A stretch of 63,879 nucleotides of DNA, taken from contig JAUCBJ010004795.1 in NCBI GenBank assembly GCA_032718475.1, positions 1 to 63,879 on the forward strand, in the 5' to 3' direction. The notes under the pieces were generated by a model that searched no databases, had not been told where the DNA came from, and worked only from the letters and a program-made list of their open reading frames with translations. Source of the stretch: Nemertoderma westbladi. Its lineage: Eukaryota > Xenacoelomorpha > Nemertodermatida > Nemertodermatidae. The position numbers and the translations under genes were made by a program. Positions 22,950 through 37,900 of this stretch are shown in pieces. Numbering within the stretch: the stretch's first letter is position 1; each line of letters starts with the position of its first letter.

Positions 22950-25900
22950 CATTCCCATTTGCCTTCTCACATTCCCATCTACCTTCTCACATTCCCATCT
23001 ACCTTCTCACATTCCCATTTACCTTCTCACATTCCCATCTACCTTCTCACATTCCCATTTGCCTTCTCACATTCCCATCTACCTTCTCACATTCCCATCT
23101 ACCTTCTCACATTCCCATCTACCTTCTCACATTCCCATTTGCCTTCTTACATTCCCATCTACATCCTCACATTCCCATCTACCTTCTCACATTCCCATCT
23201 ACCCTCTCACATTCCAATTTGCTTTCTCACATTCCCATTTGCCTACTCACATTACCATTTGCCATCACATTCCCATTTGCCTTCTCACATTCCCATCTAC
23301 CTTCTCACATTCCCATCTACCCTCTCACATTCCCATTTGCCTTTTCACATTCCCATCTACCTTCACACATTCCGATTTGCCTTCTCACATTCCCATTTAC
23401 CTTCTTACATTCCCATCTACCTTCTCACATTCCCATCTACCCTCTCACATTCCCATTTGCCTTTTCACATTCCCATCTACCTTCACACATTCCGATTTGC
23501 CTTCTCACATTGCCATTTACCTTTTCACATTCCCATTTGCCTTCTCACATTCCCATCTCCTTCTCACATTCCCATTTGCCTTCTCACATTCCATCTACAT
23601 TCTCACATTCCCATCAACCTTCTCACATTCCCATCTACCTTCTCACATTCGCATTTGCCTTCTCACATTCCCATTTGCCTTCTCACATTCCCATCTACCT
23701 TCTCACATTCCCATTTGCCTTCTCACATTCCCATCTACCTTCTCACATTCCGATTTGCCTTCTCACATTCCCATCTACCTTCTCACATTCCCATTTGCCT
23801 TCTCACATTCCCATCTACCTTCTCACATTCCGATTTGCCTTCTCACATTCCCATCTACCTTCTCACATTCCCATCTACCTTCTCACATTCGCATTTGCCT
23901 TCTCACATTCCCATCTACCTTCTCACATTCCCATTTGCCTTCTCACATTCCCATCTACCTTCTCACATTTCCATCTACCTTCTCACATTCCCATTGGCCT
24001 TCTCACATTCCCATCTACCTTCTCACATTCCCATCTACCTTCTCACATTCGCATTTGCCTTCTCACATTCCCATCTACATTCTCACATTCCCATTTGCCT
24101 TCTCACATTCCCATCTACCTTCTCACATTCCCATTTGCCTTCTCACATTCCCATCTACCTTCTCACATTCCCATTTGCCTTCTCACATTCCCATCTACCT
24201 TCTCACATTCCGATTTGCCTTCTCACATTCCCATTTGCCTTCTCAAATTCCCATCTACCTTCTCACATTCCCATTGGCCTTCTCACATTCCCATCTACCT
24301 TCTCACATTCCCATCTACCTTCTCACATTCGCATTTGCCTTCTCACATTCCCATCCACCTTCTCACATTCCCATTTGCCTTCTCACATTCCCATCTACCT
24401 TCTCACATTCCGATTTGCCTTCTCACATTCCCATTTGCCTTCTCACATTCCCATCTACCTTCTCACATTCCCATTGGCCTTCTCACATTCCCATCTACCT
24501 TCTCACATTCCCATTTGCCTTCTCACATTCCCATCTACCTTCTCACATTCCCATCTACCTTCTCACATTCCCATTTGCCTTCTCACATTCCCATCTACCT
24601 TCTCACATTCCCATTTGCCTTCTCACATTCCCATCTACCTTCTCACATTCCGATTTGCCTTCTCACATTCCCATCTACCTTCTCACATTCCGATTTGCCT
24701 TCTCACATTCCCATTTGCCTTCTCACATTCCCATCTACCTTCTCACATTCCCATCTACCTTCTCACATTCGCATTTGCCTTCTCACATTCCCATCCACCT
24801 TCTCACATTCCCATTTGCCTTCTCACATTCCCATCTATCTTCTCACATTCCCATTTGCCTTCTCACATTCCCATCTACCTTCTCACATTCCCATTGGCCT
24901 TCTCACATTCCCATCTACCTTCTCACATTCCCATCTACCTTCTCACATTCGCATTTGCCTTCTCACATTCCCATCCACCTTCTCACATTCCCATTTACCT
25001 TCTCACATTCCCATCTACCTTCTCACATTCCCATTTGCCTTCTCACATTCCCATCTACCTTCTCACATTCCGATTTGCCTTCTCACATTCCCATCTACCT
25101 TCTCACATTCCCATTTGCCTTCTCACATTCCTATCTACCTTCTCACATTCCGATTTGCCTTCTCACATTCCCATCTACCTTCTCACATTCCCATTTGCCT
25201 TCTCACATTCCCATCTACCTTCTCACATTCCGATTTGCCTTCTCACATTCCCATCTACCTTCTCACATTCCCATCTACCTTCTCACATTTGCATTTGCCT
25301 TCTCACATTCCCATCTACCTTCTCACATTCCCATTTGCCTTCTCACATTCCCATCTACCTTCTCACATTCCCATTTACCTTCTCACATTCCCATCTACCT
25401 TCTCACATTCCCATTTGCCTTCTCACATTCCCATCTACCTTCTCACATTCCCATCTACCTTCTCACATTCCCATTGGCTTTCTCACATTCCCATCTACCT
25501 TCTCACATTCCCATCTACCTTCTCACATTCCCATTTGCCTTCTTACATTCCCATCTACATCCTCACATTCCCATTTGCTTTATCACATTCCCATTTGCCT
25601 ACTCACATTCCCATTTGCTTTCTCACATTCCCATCTACCTTCTCACATTCCCATTTACCTTCTCACATTCCCATCTACCTTCTCACATTCCCATTTGCCT
25701 TCTCACATTCCCATCTACCTTCTCACATTCCCATCTACCTTCTCACATTCCCATTGGCTTTCTCACATTCCCATCTACCTTCTCACATTCCCATCTACCT
25801 TCTCACATTCCCATTTGCCTTCTTACATTCCCATCTACATCCTCACATTCCCATTTGCTTTATCACATTCCCATCTACCTTCTCACATTCCCATTTGCCT

Positions 25901-28900
25901 TCTTACATTCCCATCTACATCCTCACATTCCCTTTTGCTTTCTCACATTCCCATTTGCCTACTCACATTACCATTTGCCTTCTCACATTCCCATTTACCT
26001 TCTCACATTCCCATCTACCTTCTCACATTCCCATTTGCCTTCTCACATTCCCATCTACCTTCTCACATTCCCATCTACCTTCTCACATTCCCATTGGCCT
26101 TCTCACATTCCCATCTACCTTCTCATATTCCCATCTACCTTCTCACATTCCCATTTGCCTTCTTACATTCCCATCTACATCCTCACATTCCCATTTGCTT
26201 TATCACATTCCCATTTGCCTACTCACATTACCATTTGCCATCACATTCCCATTTGCCTTCTCACATTCCCATCTACCTTCTCACATTCCCATCTACCCTC
26301 TCACATTCCCATTTGCCTTTTCACATTCCCATCTACCTTCACACATTCCGATTTGCCTTCTCACATTCCCATTTACCTTCTTACATTCCCATCTACCTTC
26401 TCACATTCCCATCTACCTTCTCACATTCCCATCTACCTTCTCACATTGCCATTTACCTTTTCACATTCCCATTTGCCTTCTCACATTCCCATCTACCTTC
26501 TCACATTCCCATTTGCCTTCTCACATTCCATCTACATTCTCACATTCCCATCTACCTTCTCACATTCCCATCTACCTTCTCACATTCGCATTTGCCTTCT
26601 CACATTCCCATCTACCTTCTCACATTCCCATTTGCCTTCTCACATTCCCATCTACCTTCTCACATTCCCATTTGCCTTCTCACATTCCCATCTACCTTCT
26701 CACATTCCGATTTGCCTTCTCACATTCCCATCTACCTTCTCACATTCCCATTTGCCTTCTCACATTCCCATCTACCTTCTCACATTCCGATTTGCCTTCT
26801 CACATTCCCATCTACCTTCTCACATTCCCATCTACCTTCTCACATTCGCATTTGCCTTCTCACATTCCCATCTACCTTCTTACATTCCCATTTGCCTTCT
26901 CACATTCCCATCTACCTTCTCACATTCCCATCTACCTTCTCACATTCCCATTGGCCTTCTCACATTCCCATCTACCTTCTCACATTCCCATCTACCTTCT
27001 CACATTCGCATTTGCCTTCTCACATTCCCATCTACCTTCTCACATTCCCATTTGCCTTCTCACATTCCCATCTACCTTCTCACATTCCCATTTGCCTTCT
27101 CACATTCCCATCTACCTTCTCACATTCCCAATTGCCTTCTCACATTCCCATCTACCTTCTCACATTCCGATTTGCCTTCTCACATTCCCATTTGCCTTCT
27201 CACATTCCCATCTACCTTCTCACATTCCCATTTGCCTTCTCACATTCCCATCTATCTTCTCACATTCCCATTTGCCTTCTCACATTCCCATCTACCTTCT
27301 CACATTCCCATTTGCCTTCTCACATTCCCATCTACCTTCTCACATTCCCATCTACCTTCTCACATTCCCATTGGCCTTCTCACATTCCCATCTACCTTCT
27401 CACATTCCCATCTACCTTCTCACATTCCCATTGGCCTTCTCACATTCCCATCTACCTTCTCACATTCCCATTTGCCTTCTCACATTCCCATCTACCTTCT
27501 CACATTCCCATCTACCTTCTCACATTCCCATTTGCCTTCTCACATTCCCATTTACCTTCTCACATTCCCATCTACCTTCTCACATTCCCATTTGCCTTCT
27601 CACATTCCCATCTACCTTCTCACATTCGCATTTGCCTTCTCACATTCCCATCTACCTTCTCACATTCCCATTTGCCTTCTCACATTCCCATCTACCTTCT
27701 CACATTCCCATTTGCCTTCTCACATTCCCATCTACCTTCTCACATTCCCAATTGCCTTCTCACATTCCCATCTACCTTCTCACATTCCGATTTGCCTTCT
27801 CACATTCCCATTTGCCTTCTCACATTCCCATCTACCTTCTCACATTCCCATTTGCCTTCTCACATTCCCATCTATCTTCTCACATTCCCATTTGCCTTCT
27901 CACATTCCCATCTACCTTCTCACATTCCCATTTGCCTTCTCACATTCCCATCTACCTTCTCACATTCCCATCTACCTTCTCACATTCCCATTGGCCTTCT
28001 CACATTCCCATCTACCTTCTCACATTCCCATCTACCTTCTCACATTCCCATCTACCTTCTCACATTCCGATTTGCCTTCTCACATTCCCATCTACCTTCT
28101 CACATTCCCATCTACCTTCTCACATTTGCATTTGCCTTCTCACATTCCCATCTACCTTCTCACATTCCCATTTGCCTTCTCACATTCCCATCTACCTTCT
28201 CACATTCCCATTTACCTTCTCACATTCCCATCTACCTTCTCACATTCCCATTTGCCTTCTCACATTCCCATCTACCTTCTCACATTCCCATCTACCTTCT
28301 CACATTCCCATTGGCTTTCTCACATTCCCATCTACCTTCTCACATTCCCATCTACCTTCTCACATTCCCATTTGCCTTCTTACATTCCCATCTACATCCT
28401 CACATTCCCATTTGCTTTATCACATTCCCATTTGCCTACTCACATTCCCATTTGCCTTCTCACATTCCCATCTACCTTCTCACATTCCCATTTACCTTCT
28501 CACATTCCCATCTACCTTCTCACATTCCCATTTGCCTTCTCACATTCCCATCTACCTTATCACATTCCCATCTACCTTCTCACATTCCCATTGGCTTTCT
28601 CACATTCCCATCTACCTTCTCACATTCCCATCTACCTTCTCACATTCCCATTTGCCTTCTTACATTCCCATCTACATCCTCACATTCCCATTTGCTTTAT
28701 CACATTCCCATCTACCTTCTCACATTCCCATTTGCCTTCTTACATTCCCATCTACATCCTCACATTCCCTTTTGCTTTCTCACATTCCCATTTGCCTACT
28801 CACTTTACCATTTGCCTTCTCACATTCCCATTTACCTTCTCACATTCCCATCTACCTTCTCACATTCCCATTTGCCTTCTCACATTCCCATCTACCTTCT

Positions 28901-31900
28901 CACATTCCCATCTACCTTCTCACATTCCCATTGGCCTTCTCACATTCCCATCTACCTTCTCATATTCCCATCTACCTTCTCACATTCCCATTTGCCTTCT
29001 TACATTCCCATCTACATCCTCACATTCCCATTTGCTTTATCACATTCCCATTTGCCTACTCACATTACCATTTGCCATCACATTCCCATTTGCCTTCTCA
29101 CATTCCCATCTACCTTCTCACATTCCCATCTACCCTCTCACATTCCCATTTGCCTTTTCACATTCCCATCTACCTTCACACATTCCGATTTGCCTTCTCA
29201 CATTACCATTTACCTTCTTACATTCCCATCTACCTTCTCACATTCCCATCTACCTTCTCACATTCCCATCTACCTTCTCACATTGCCATTTACCTTTTCA
29301 CATTCCCATTTGCCTTCTCACATTCCCATCTACCTTCTCACATTCCCATTTGCCTTCTCACATTCCATATACATTCTCCCATTCCCATCTACCTTCTCAC
29401 ATTCCCATCTACCTTCTCACATTCGCATTTGCCTTCTCACATTCCCATCTACCTTCTCACATTCCCATTTGCCTTCTCACATTCCCATCTACCTTCTCAC
29501 ATTCCCATTTGCCTTCTCACATTCCCATCTACCTTCTCACATTCCGATTTGCCTTCTCACATTCCCATCTACCTTCTCACATTCCCATTCGCCTTCTCAC
29601 ATTCCCATCTACCTTCTCACATTCCGATTTGCCTTCTCACATTCCCATCTACCTTCTCACATTCCCATCTACCTTCTCACATTCGCATTTGCCTTCTCAC
29701 ATTCCCATCTACCTTCTTACATTCCCATTTGCCTTCTCACATTCCCATCTACCTTCTCACATTCCCATCTACCTTCTCACATTCCCATTGGCCTTCTCAC
29801 ATTCCCATCTACCTTCTCACATTCCCATCTACCTTCTCACATTCGCATTTGCCTTCTCACATTCCCATCTACCTTCTCACATTCCCATTTGCCTTCTCAC
29901 ATTCCCATCTACCTTCTCACATTCCCATTTGCCTTCTCACATTCCCATCTACCTTCTCACATTCCCAATTGCCTTCTCACATTCCCATCTACCTTCTCAC
30001 ATTCCGATTTGCCTTCTCACATTCCCATTTGCCTTCTCACATTCCCATCTACCTTCTCACATTCCCATTTGCCTTCTCACATTCCCATCTATCTTCTCAC
30101 ATTCCCATTTGCCTTCTCACATTCCCATCTACCTTCTCACATTCCCATTTGCCTTCTCACATTCCCATCTACCTTCTCACATTCCCATCTACCTTCTCAC
30201 ATTCCCATTGGCCTTCTCACATTCCCATCTACCTTCTCACATTCCCATCTACCTTCTCACATTCCCATTGGCCTTCTCACATTCCCATCTACCTTCTCAC
30301 ATTCCCATTTGCCTTCTCACATTCCCATCTACCTTCTCACATTCCCATCTACCTTCTCACATTCCCATTTGCCTTCTCACATTCCCATTTACCTTCTCAC
30401 ATTCCCATCTACCTTCTCACATTCCCATTTGCCTTCTCACATTCCCATCTACCTTCTCACATTCCCATTTGCCTTCTCACATTCCCATCTACCTTCTCAC
30501 ATTCCGATTTGCCTTCTCACATTCCCATCTACCTTCTCACATTCCCATTGGCCTTGTCACATTCCCATCTACCTTCTCACATTCCCATCTACCCTCTCAC
30601 ATTCCCATCTACCTTCTCACATTCCCATCTACCTTCTCACATTCCCATTTGCCTTCTCACATTCCCATCTACCTTCTCACATTCCCATCTACCTTCTCAC
30701 ATTCCCATTGGCCTTCTCACATTCCCATCTACCTTCTCACATTCCCATTTACCTTCTCACATTCCCATCAACCTTCTCACATTCCCATTGGCCTTCTCAC
30801 ATTCCCATCTACCTTCTCACATTCCCATTTACCTTCTCACATTCCCATCTACCCTCTCACATTCCCATCTACCCTCTCACATTCCCATTGGCCTTCTCAC
30901 ATTCCCATTTACCTTCTCACATTCCCATCTACCTTCTCACATTCCCATTTACCTTCTCACATTCCCATCTACCTTCTCACATTCCCATTTGCCTTCTCAC
31001 ATTCCTATCTACCTTCTCACATTCCCATCTACCTTCTCACATTCCCATTGGCCTTCTCACATTCCCATCTACCTTCTCACATTCCCATTTACCTTCTCAC
31101 ATTCCCATCAACCTTCTCACATTCCCATTGGCCTTCTCACATTCCCATCTACCTTCTCACATTTCCATTTACCTTCTCACATTCCCATCTACCTTCTCAC
31201 ATTCCCATTGGCCTTCTCACATTCCCATCTACCTTCTCACATTCCCATTTACATTCTCACATTCCCATCAACCTTCTCACATTCCCATTGGCCTTCTCAC
31301 ATTCCCATCTACCTTCTCACATTCCCATCTACCTTCTCACATTCCCATTTACCTTCTCACATTCCCATCTACCTTCTCACATTCCCATTTGCCATCTCAC
31401 ATTCCCATCTACCTTCTCACATTCCCATCTACCTTCTCACATTCCCATTGGCCTTCTCACATTCCCATCTACCTTCTCACATTCCCATTTACCTTCTCAC
31501 ATTCCCATCTACCTTCTCACATTCCTATTGGCCTTCTCACATTCCCATCTACCTTCTCAGATTCCCATTTACCTTCTCACATTCCCATATACCTTCTCAC
31601 ATTCCCATCTACCTTCTCACATTCCCATGGGGCTTCTCACATTCCCATGGGGCTTCTCACATTCCCATCTACCTTCTCACATTCCCATTTACCTTCTCAC
31701 AATCCCATATACCTTCTCACATTCCCATTTGCCTTCACATTCCCATTTGCCTTCTCACATTCCAATTTACCTTCTCACATTCCCATCTACCTTCTCACAT
31801 TCCCTTTTGCCTTCTCACATTCCCATCTACATCCTCACATTCCCATTTGCTTTCTGACATTCCCATTTGCCTACTCACAATCCCATCTACCTTCTCACAT

Positions 31901-34900
31901 TCCCATTTGCCTTCTCACATTCCCATCTACCTTCTCACATTCCCATTTGCCTTCTCACATTCCCATCTACCTTCTCACATTCCCAATTGCCTTCTCACAT
32001 TCCCATCTACCTTCTCACATTCCGATTTGCCTTCTCACCTTCCCATTTGCCTTCTCACATTCCCATCTACCTTCTCACATTCCCATTTGCCTTCTCACAT
32101 TCCCATCTATCTTCTCACATTCCCATTTGCCTTCTCACATTCCCATCTACCTTCTCACATTCCCATTTGCCTTCTCACATTCCCATCTACCTTCTCACAT
32201 TCCCATCTACCTTCTCACATTCCCATTGGCCTTCTCACATTCCCATCTACCTTCTCACATTCCCATCTACCTTCTCACATTCCCATTGGCCTTCTCACAT
32301 TCCCATCTACCTTCTCACATTCCCATTTGCCTTCTCACATTCCCATCTACCTTCTCACATTCCCATCTACCTTCTCACATTCCCATTTGCCTTCTCACAT
32401 TCCCATTTACCTTCTCACATTCCCATCTACCTTCTCACATTCCCATTTGCCTTCTCACATTCCCATCTACCTTCTCACATTCCCATCTACCCTCTCACAT
32501 TCCCATTTGCCTTTTCACATTCCCATCTACCTTCACACATTCCGATTTGCCTTCTCACATTCCCATTTACCTTCTTACATTCCCATCTACCTTCTCACAT
32601 TCCCATCTACCTTCTCACATTCCCATCTACCTTCTCACATTGCCATTTACCTTTTCACATTCCCATTTGCCTTCTCACATTCCCATCTACCTTCTCACAT
32701 TCCCATTTGCCTTCTCACATTCCATATACATTCTCCCATTCCCATCTACCTTCTCACATTCCCATCTACCTTCTCACATTCGCATTTGCCTTCTCACATT
32801 CCCATCTACCTTCTCACATTCCCATTTGCCTTCTCACATTCCCATCTACCTTCTCACATTCCCATTTGCCTTCTCACATTCCCATCTACCTTCTCACATT
32901 CCGATTTGCCTTCTCACATTCCCATCTACCTTCTCACATTCCCATTCGCCTTCTCACATTCCCATCTACCTTCTCACATTCCGATTTGCCTTCTCACATT
33001 CCCATCTACCTTCTCACATTCCCATCTACCTTCTCACATTCGCATTTGCCTTCTCACATTCCCATCTACCTTCTTACATTCCCATTTGCCTTCTCACATT
33101 CCCATCTACCTTCTCACATTCCCATCTACCTTCTCACATTCCCATTGGCCTTCTCACATTCCCATCTACCTTCTCACATTCCCATCTACCTTCTCACATT
33201 CGCATTTGCCTTCTCACATTCCCATCTACCTTCTCACATTCCCATTTGCCTTCTCACATTCCCATCTACCTTCTCACATTCCCATTTGCCTTCTCACATT
33301 CCCATCTACCTTCTCACATTCCCAATTGCCTTCTCACATTCCCATCTACCTTCTCACATTCCGATTTGCCTTCTCACATTCCCATTTGCCTTCTCACATT
33401 CCCATCTACCTTCTCACATTCCCATTTGCCTTCTCACATTCCCATCTATCTTCTCACATTCCCATTTGCCTTCTCACATTCCCATCTACCTTCTCACATT
33501 CCCATTTGCCTTCTCACATTCCCATCTACCTTCTCACATTCCCATCTACCTTCTCACATTCCCATTGGCCTTCTCACATTCCCATCTACCTTCTCACATT
33601 CCCATCTACCTTCTCACATTCCCATTGGCCTTCTCACATTCCCATCTACCTTCTCACATTCCCATTTGCCTTCTCACATTCCCATCTACCTTCTCACATT
33701 CCCATCTACCTTCTCACATTCCCATTTGCCTTCTCACATTCCCATTTACCTTCTCACATTCCCATCTACCTTCTCACATTCCCATTTGCCTTCTCACATT
33801 CCCATCTACCTTCTCACATTCCCATTTGCCTTCTCACATTCCCATCTACCTTCTCACATTCCGATTTGCCTTCTCACATTCCCATCTACCTTCTCACATT
33901 CCCATTGGCCTTGTCACATTCCCATCTACCTTCTCACATTCCCATCTACCCTCTCACATTCCCATCTACCTTCTCACATTCCCATCTACCTTCTCACATT
34001 CCCATTTGCCTTCTCACATTCCCATCTACCTTCTCACATTCCCATCTACCTTCTCACATTCCCATTGGCCTTCTCACATTCCCATCTACCTTCTCACATT
34101 CCCATTTACCTTCTCACATTCCCATCAACCTTCTCACATTCCCATTGGCCTTCTCACATTCCCATCTACCTTCTCACATTCCCATTTACCTTCTCACATT
34201 CCCATCTACCCTCTCACATTCCCATCTACCCTCTCACATTCCCATTGGCCTTCTCACATTCCCATTTACCTTCTCACATTCCCATCTACCTTCTCACATT
34301 CCCATTTACCTTCTCACATTCCCATCTACCTTCTCACATTCCCATTTGCCTTCTCACATTCCTATCTACCTTCTCACATTCCCATCTACCTTCTCACATT
34401 CCCATTGGCCTTCTCACATTCCCATCTACCTTCTCACATTCCCATTTACCTTCTCACATTCCCATCAACCTTCTCACATTCCCATTGGCCTTCTCACATT
34501 CCCATCTACCTTCTCACATTTCCATTTACCTTCTCACATTCCCATCTACCTTCTCACATTCCCATTGGCCTTCTCACATTCCCATCTACCTTCTCACATT
34601 CCCATTTACATTCTCACATTCCCATCAACCTTCTCACATTCCCATTGGCCTTCTCACATTCCCATCTACCTTCTCACATTCCCATCTACCTTCTCACATT
34701 CCCATTTACCTTCTCACATTCCCATCTACCTTCTCACATTCCCATTTGCCATCTCACATTCCCATCTACCTTCTCACATTCCCATCTACCTTCTCACATT
34801 CCCATTGGCCTTCTCACATTCCCATCTACCTTCTCACATTCCCATTTACCTTCTCACATTCCCATCTACCTTCTCACATTCCTATTGGCCTTCTCACATT

Positions 34901-37900
34901 CCCATCTACCTTCTCAGATTCCCATTTACCTTCTCACATTCCCATATACCTTCTCACATTCCCATCTACCTTCTCACATTCCCATGGGGCTTCTCACATT
35001 CCCATGGGGCTTCTCACATTCCCATCTACCTTCTCACATTCCCATTTACCTTCTCACAATCCCATATACCTTCTCACATTCCCATTTGCCTTCACATTCC
35101 CATTTGCCTTCTCACATTCCAATTTACCTTCTCACATTCCCATCTACCTTCTCACATTCCCTTTTGCCTTCTCACATTCCCATCTACATCCTCACATTCC
35201 CATTTGCTTTCTGACATTCCCATTTGCCTACTCACAATCCCATCTACCTTCTCACATTCCCATTTGCCTTCTCACATTCCCATCTACCTTCTCACATTCC
35301 CATTTGCCTTCTCACATTCCCATCTACCTTCTCACATTCCCAATTGCCTTCTCACATTCCCATCTACCTTCTCACATTCCGATTTGCCTTCTCACCTTCC
35401 CATTTGCCTTCTCACATTCCCATCTACCTTCTCACATTCCCATTTGCCTTCTCACATTCCCATCTATCTTCTCACATTCCCATTTGCCTTCTCACATTCC
35501 CATCTACCTTCTCACATTCCCATTTGCCTTCTCACATTCCCATCTACCTTCTCACATTCCCATCTACCTTCTCACATTCCCATTGGCCTTCTCACATTCC
35601 CATCTACCTTCTCACATTCCCATCTACCTTCTCACATTCCCATTGGCCTTCTCACATTCCCATCTACCTTCTCACATTCCCATTTGCCTTCTCACATTCC
35701 CATCTACCTTCTCACATTCCCATCTACATCCTCACATTCCCATTTGCTTTCTGACATTCCCATTTGCCTACTCACAATCCCATCTACCTTCTCACATTCC
35801 CATTTGCCTTCTCACATTCCCATCTACCTTCTCACATTCCCATTTGCCTTCTCACATTCCCATCTACCTTCTCACATTCCCAATTGCCTTCTCACATTCC
35901 CATCTACCTTCTCACATTCCGATTTGCCTTCTCACCTTCCCATTTGCCTTCTCACATTCCCATCTACCTTCTCACATTCCCATTTGCCTTCTCACATTCC
36001 CATCTACCTTCTCACATTCCGATTTGCCTTCTCACATTCCCATCTACCTTCTCACATTCCCATTGGCCTTGTCACATTCCCATCTACCTTCTCACATTCC
36101 CATCTACCCTCTCACATTCCCATCTACCTTCTCACATTCCCATCTACCTTCTCACATTCCCATTTGCCTTCTCACATTCCCATCTACCTTCTCACATTCC
36201 CATCTACCTTCTCACATTCCCATTGGCCTTCTCACATTCCCATCTACCTTCTCACATTCCCATTTACCTTCTCACATTCCCATCAACCTTCTCACATTCC
36301 CATTGGCCTTCTCACATTCCCATCTACCTTCTCACATTCCCATTTACCTTCTCACATTCCCATCTACCCTCTCACATTCCCATCTACCCTCTCACATTCC
36401 CATTGGCCTTCTCACATTCCCATTTACCTTCTCACATTCCCATCTACCTTCTCACATTCCCATTTACCTTCTCACATTCCCATCTACCTTCTCACATTCC
36501 CATTTGCCTTCTCACATTCCTATCTACCTTCTCACATTCCCATCTACCTTCTCACATTCCCATTGGCCTTCTCACATTCCCATCTACCTTCTCACATTCC
36601 CATTTACCTTCTCACATTCCCATCAACCTTCTCACATTCCCATTGGCCTTCTCACATTCCCATCTACCTTCTCACATTTCCATTTACCTTCTCACATTCC
36701 CATCTACCTTCTCACATTCCCATTGGCCTTCTCACATTCCCATCTACCTTCTCACATTCCCATTTACATTCTCACATTCCCATCAACCTTCTCACATTCC
36801 CATTGGCCTTCTCACATTCCCATCTACCTTCTCACATTCCCATCTACCTTCTCACATTCCCATTTACCTTCTCACATTCCCATCTACCTTCTCACATTCC
36901 CATTTGCCATCTCACATTCCCATCTACCTTCTCACATTCCCATCTACCTTCTCACATTCCCATTGGCCTTCTCACATTCCCATCTACCTTCTCACATTCC
37001 CATTTACCTTCTCACATTCCCATCTACCTTCTCACATTCCTATTGGCCTTCTCACATTCCCATCTACCTTCTCAGATTCCCATTTACCTTCTCACATTCC
37101 CATATACCTTCTCACATTCCCATCTACCTTCTCACATTCCCATGGGGCTTCTCACATTCCCATGGGGCTTCTCACATTCCCATCTACCTTCTCACATTCC
37201 CATTTACCTTCTCACAATCCCATATACCTTCTCACATTCCCATTTGCCTTCACATTCCCATTTGCCTTCTCACATTCCAATTTACCTTCTCACATTCCCA
37301 TCTACCTTCTCACATTCCCTTTTGCCTTCTCACATTCCCATCTACATCCTCACATTCCCATTTGCTTTCTGACATTCCCATTTGCCTACTCACAATCCCA
37401 TCTACCTTCTCACATTCCCATTTGCCTTCTCACATTCCCATCTACCTTCTCACATTCCCATTTGCCTTCTCACATTCCCATCTACCTTCTCACATTCCCA
37501 ATTGCCTTCTCACATTCCCATCTACCTTCTCACATTCCGATTTGCCTTCTCACCTTCCCATTTGCCTTCTCACATTCCCATCTACCTTCTCACATTCCCA
37601 TTTGCCTTCTCACATTCCCATCTATCTTCTCACATTCCCATTTGCCTTCTCACATTCCCATCTACCTTCTCACATTCCCATTTGCCTTCTCACATTCCCA
37701 TCTACCTTCTCACATTCCCATCTACCTTCTCACATTCCCATTGGCCTTCTCACATTCCCATCTACCTTCTCACATTCCCATCTACCTTCTCACATTCCCA
37801 TTGGCCTTCTCACATTCCCATCTACCTTCTCACATTCCCATTTGCCTTCTCACATTCCCATCTACCTTCTCACATTCCCATCTACCTTCTCACATTCCCA

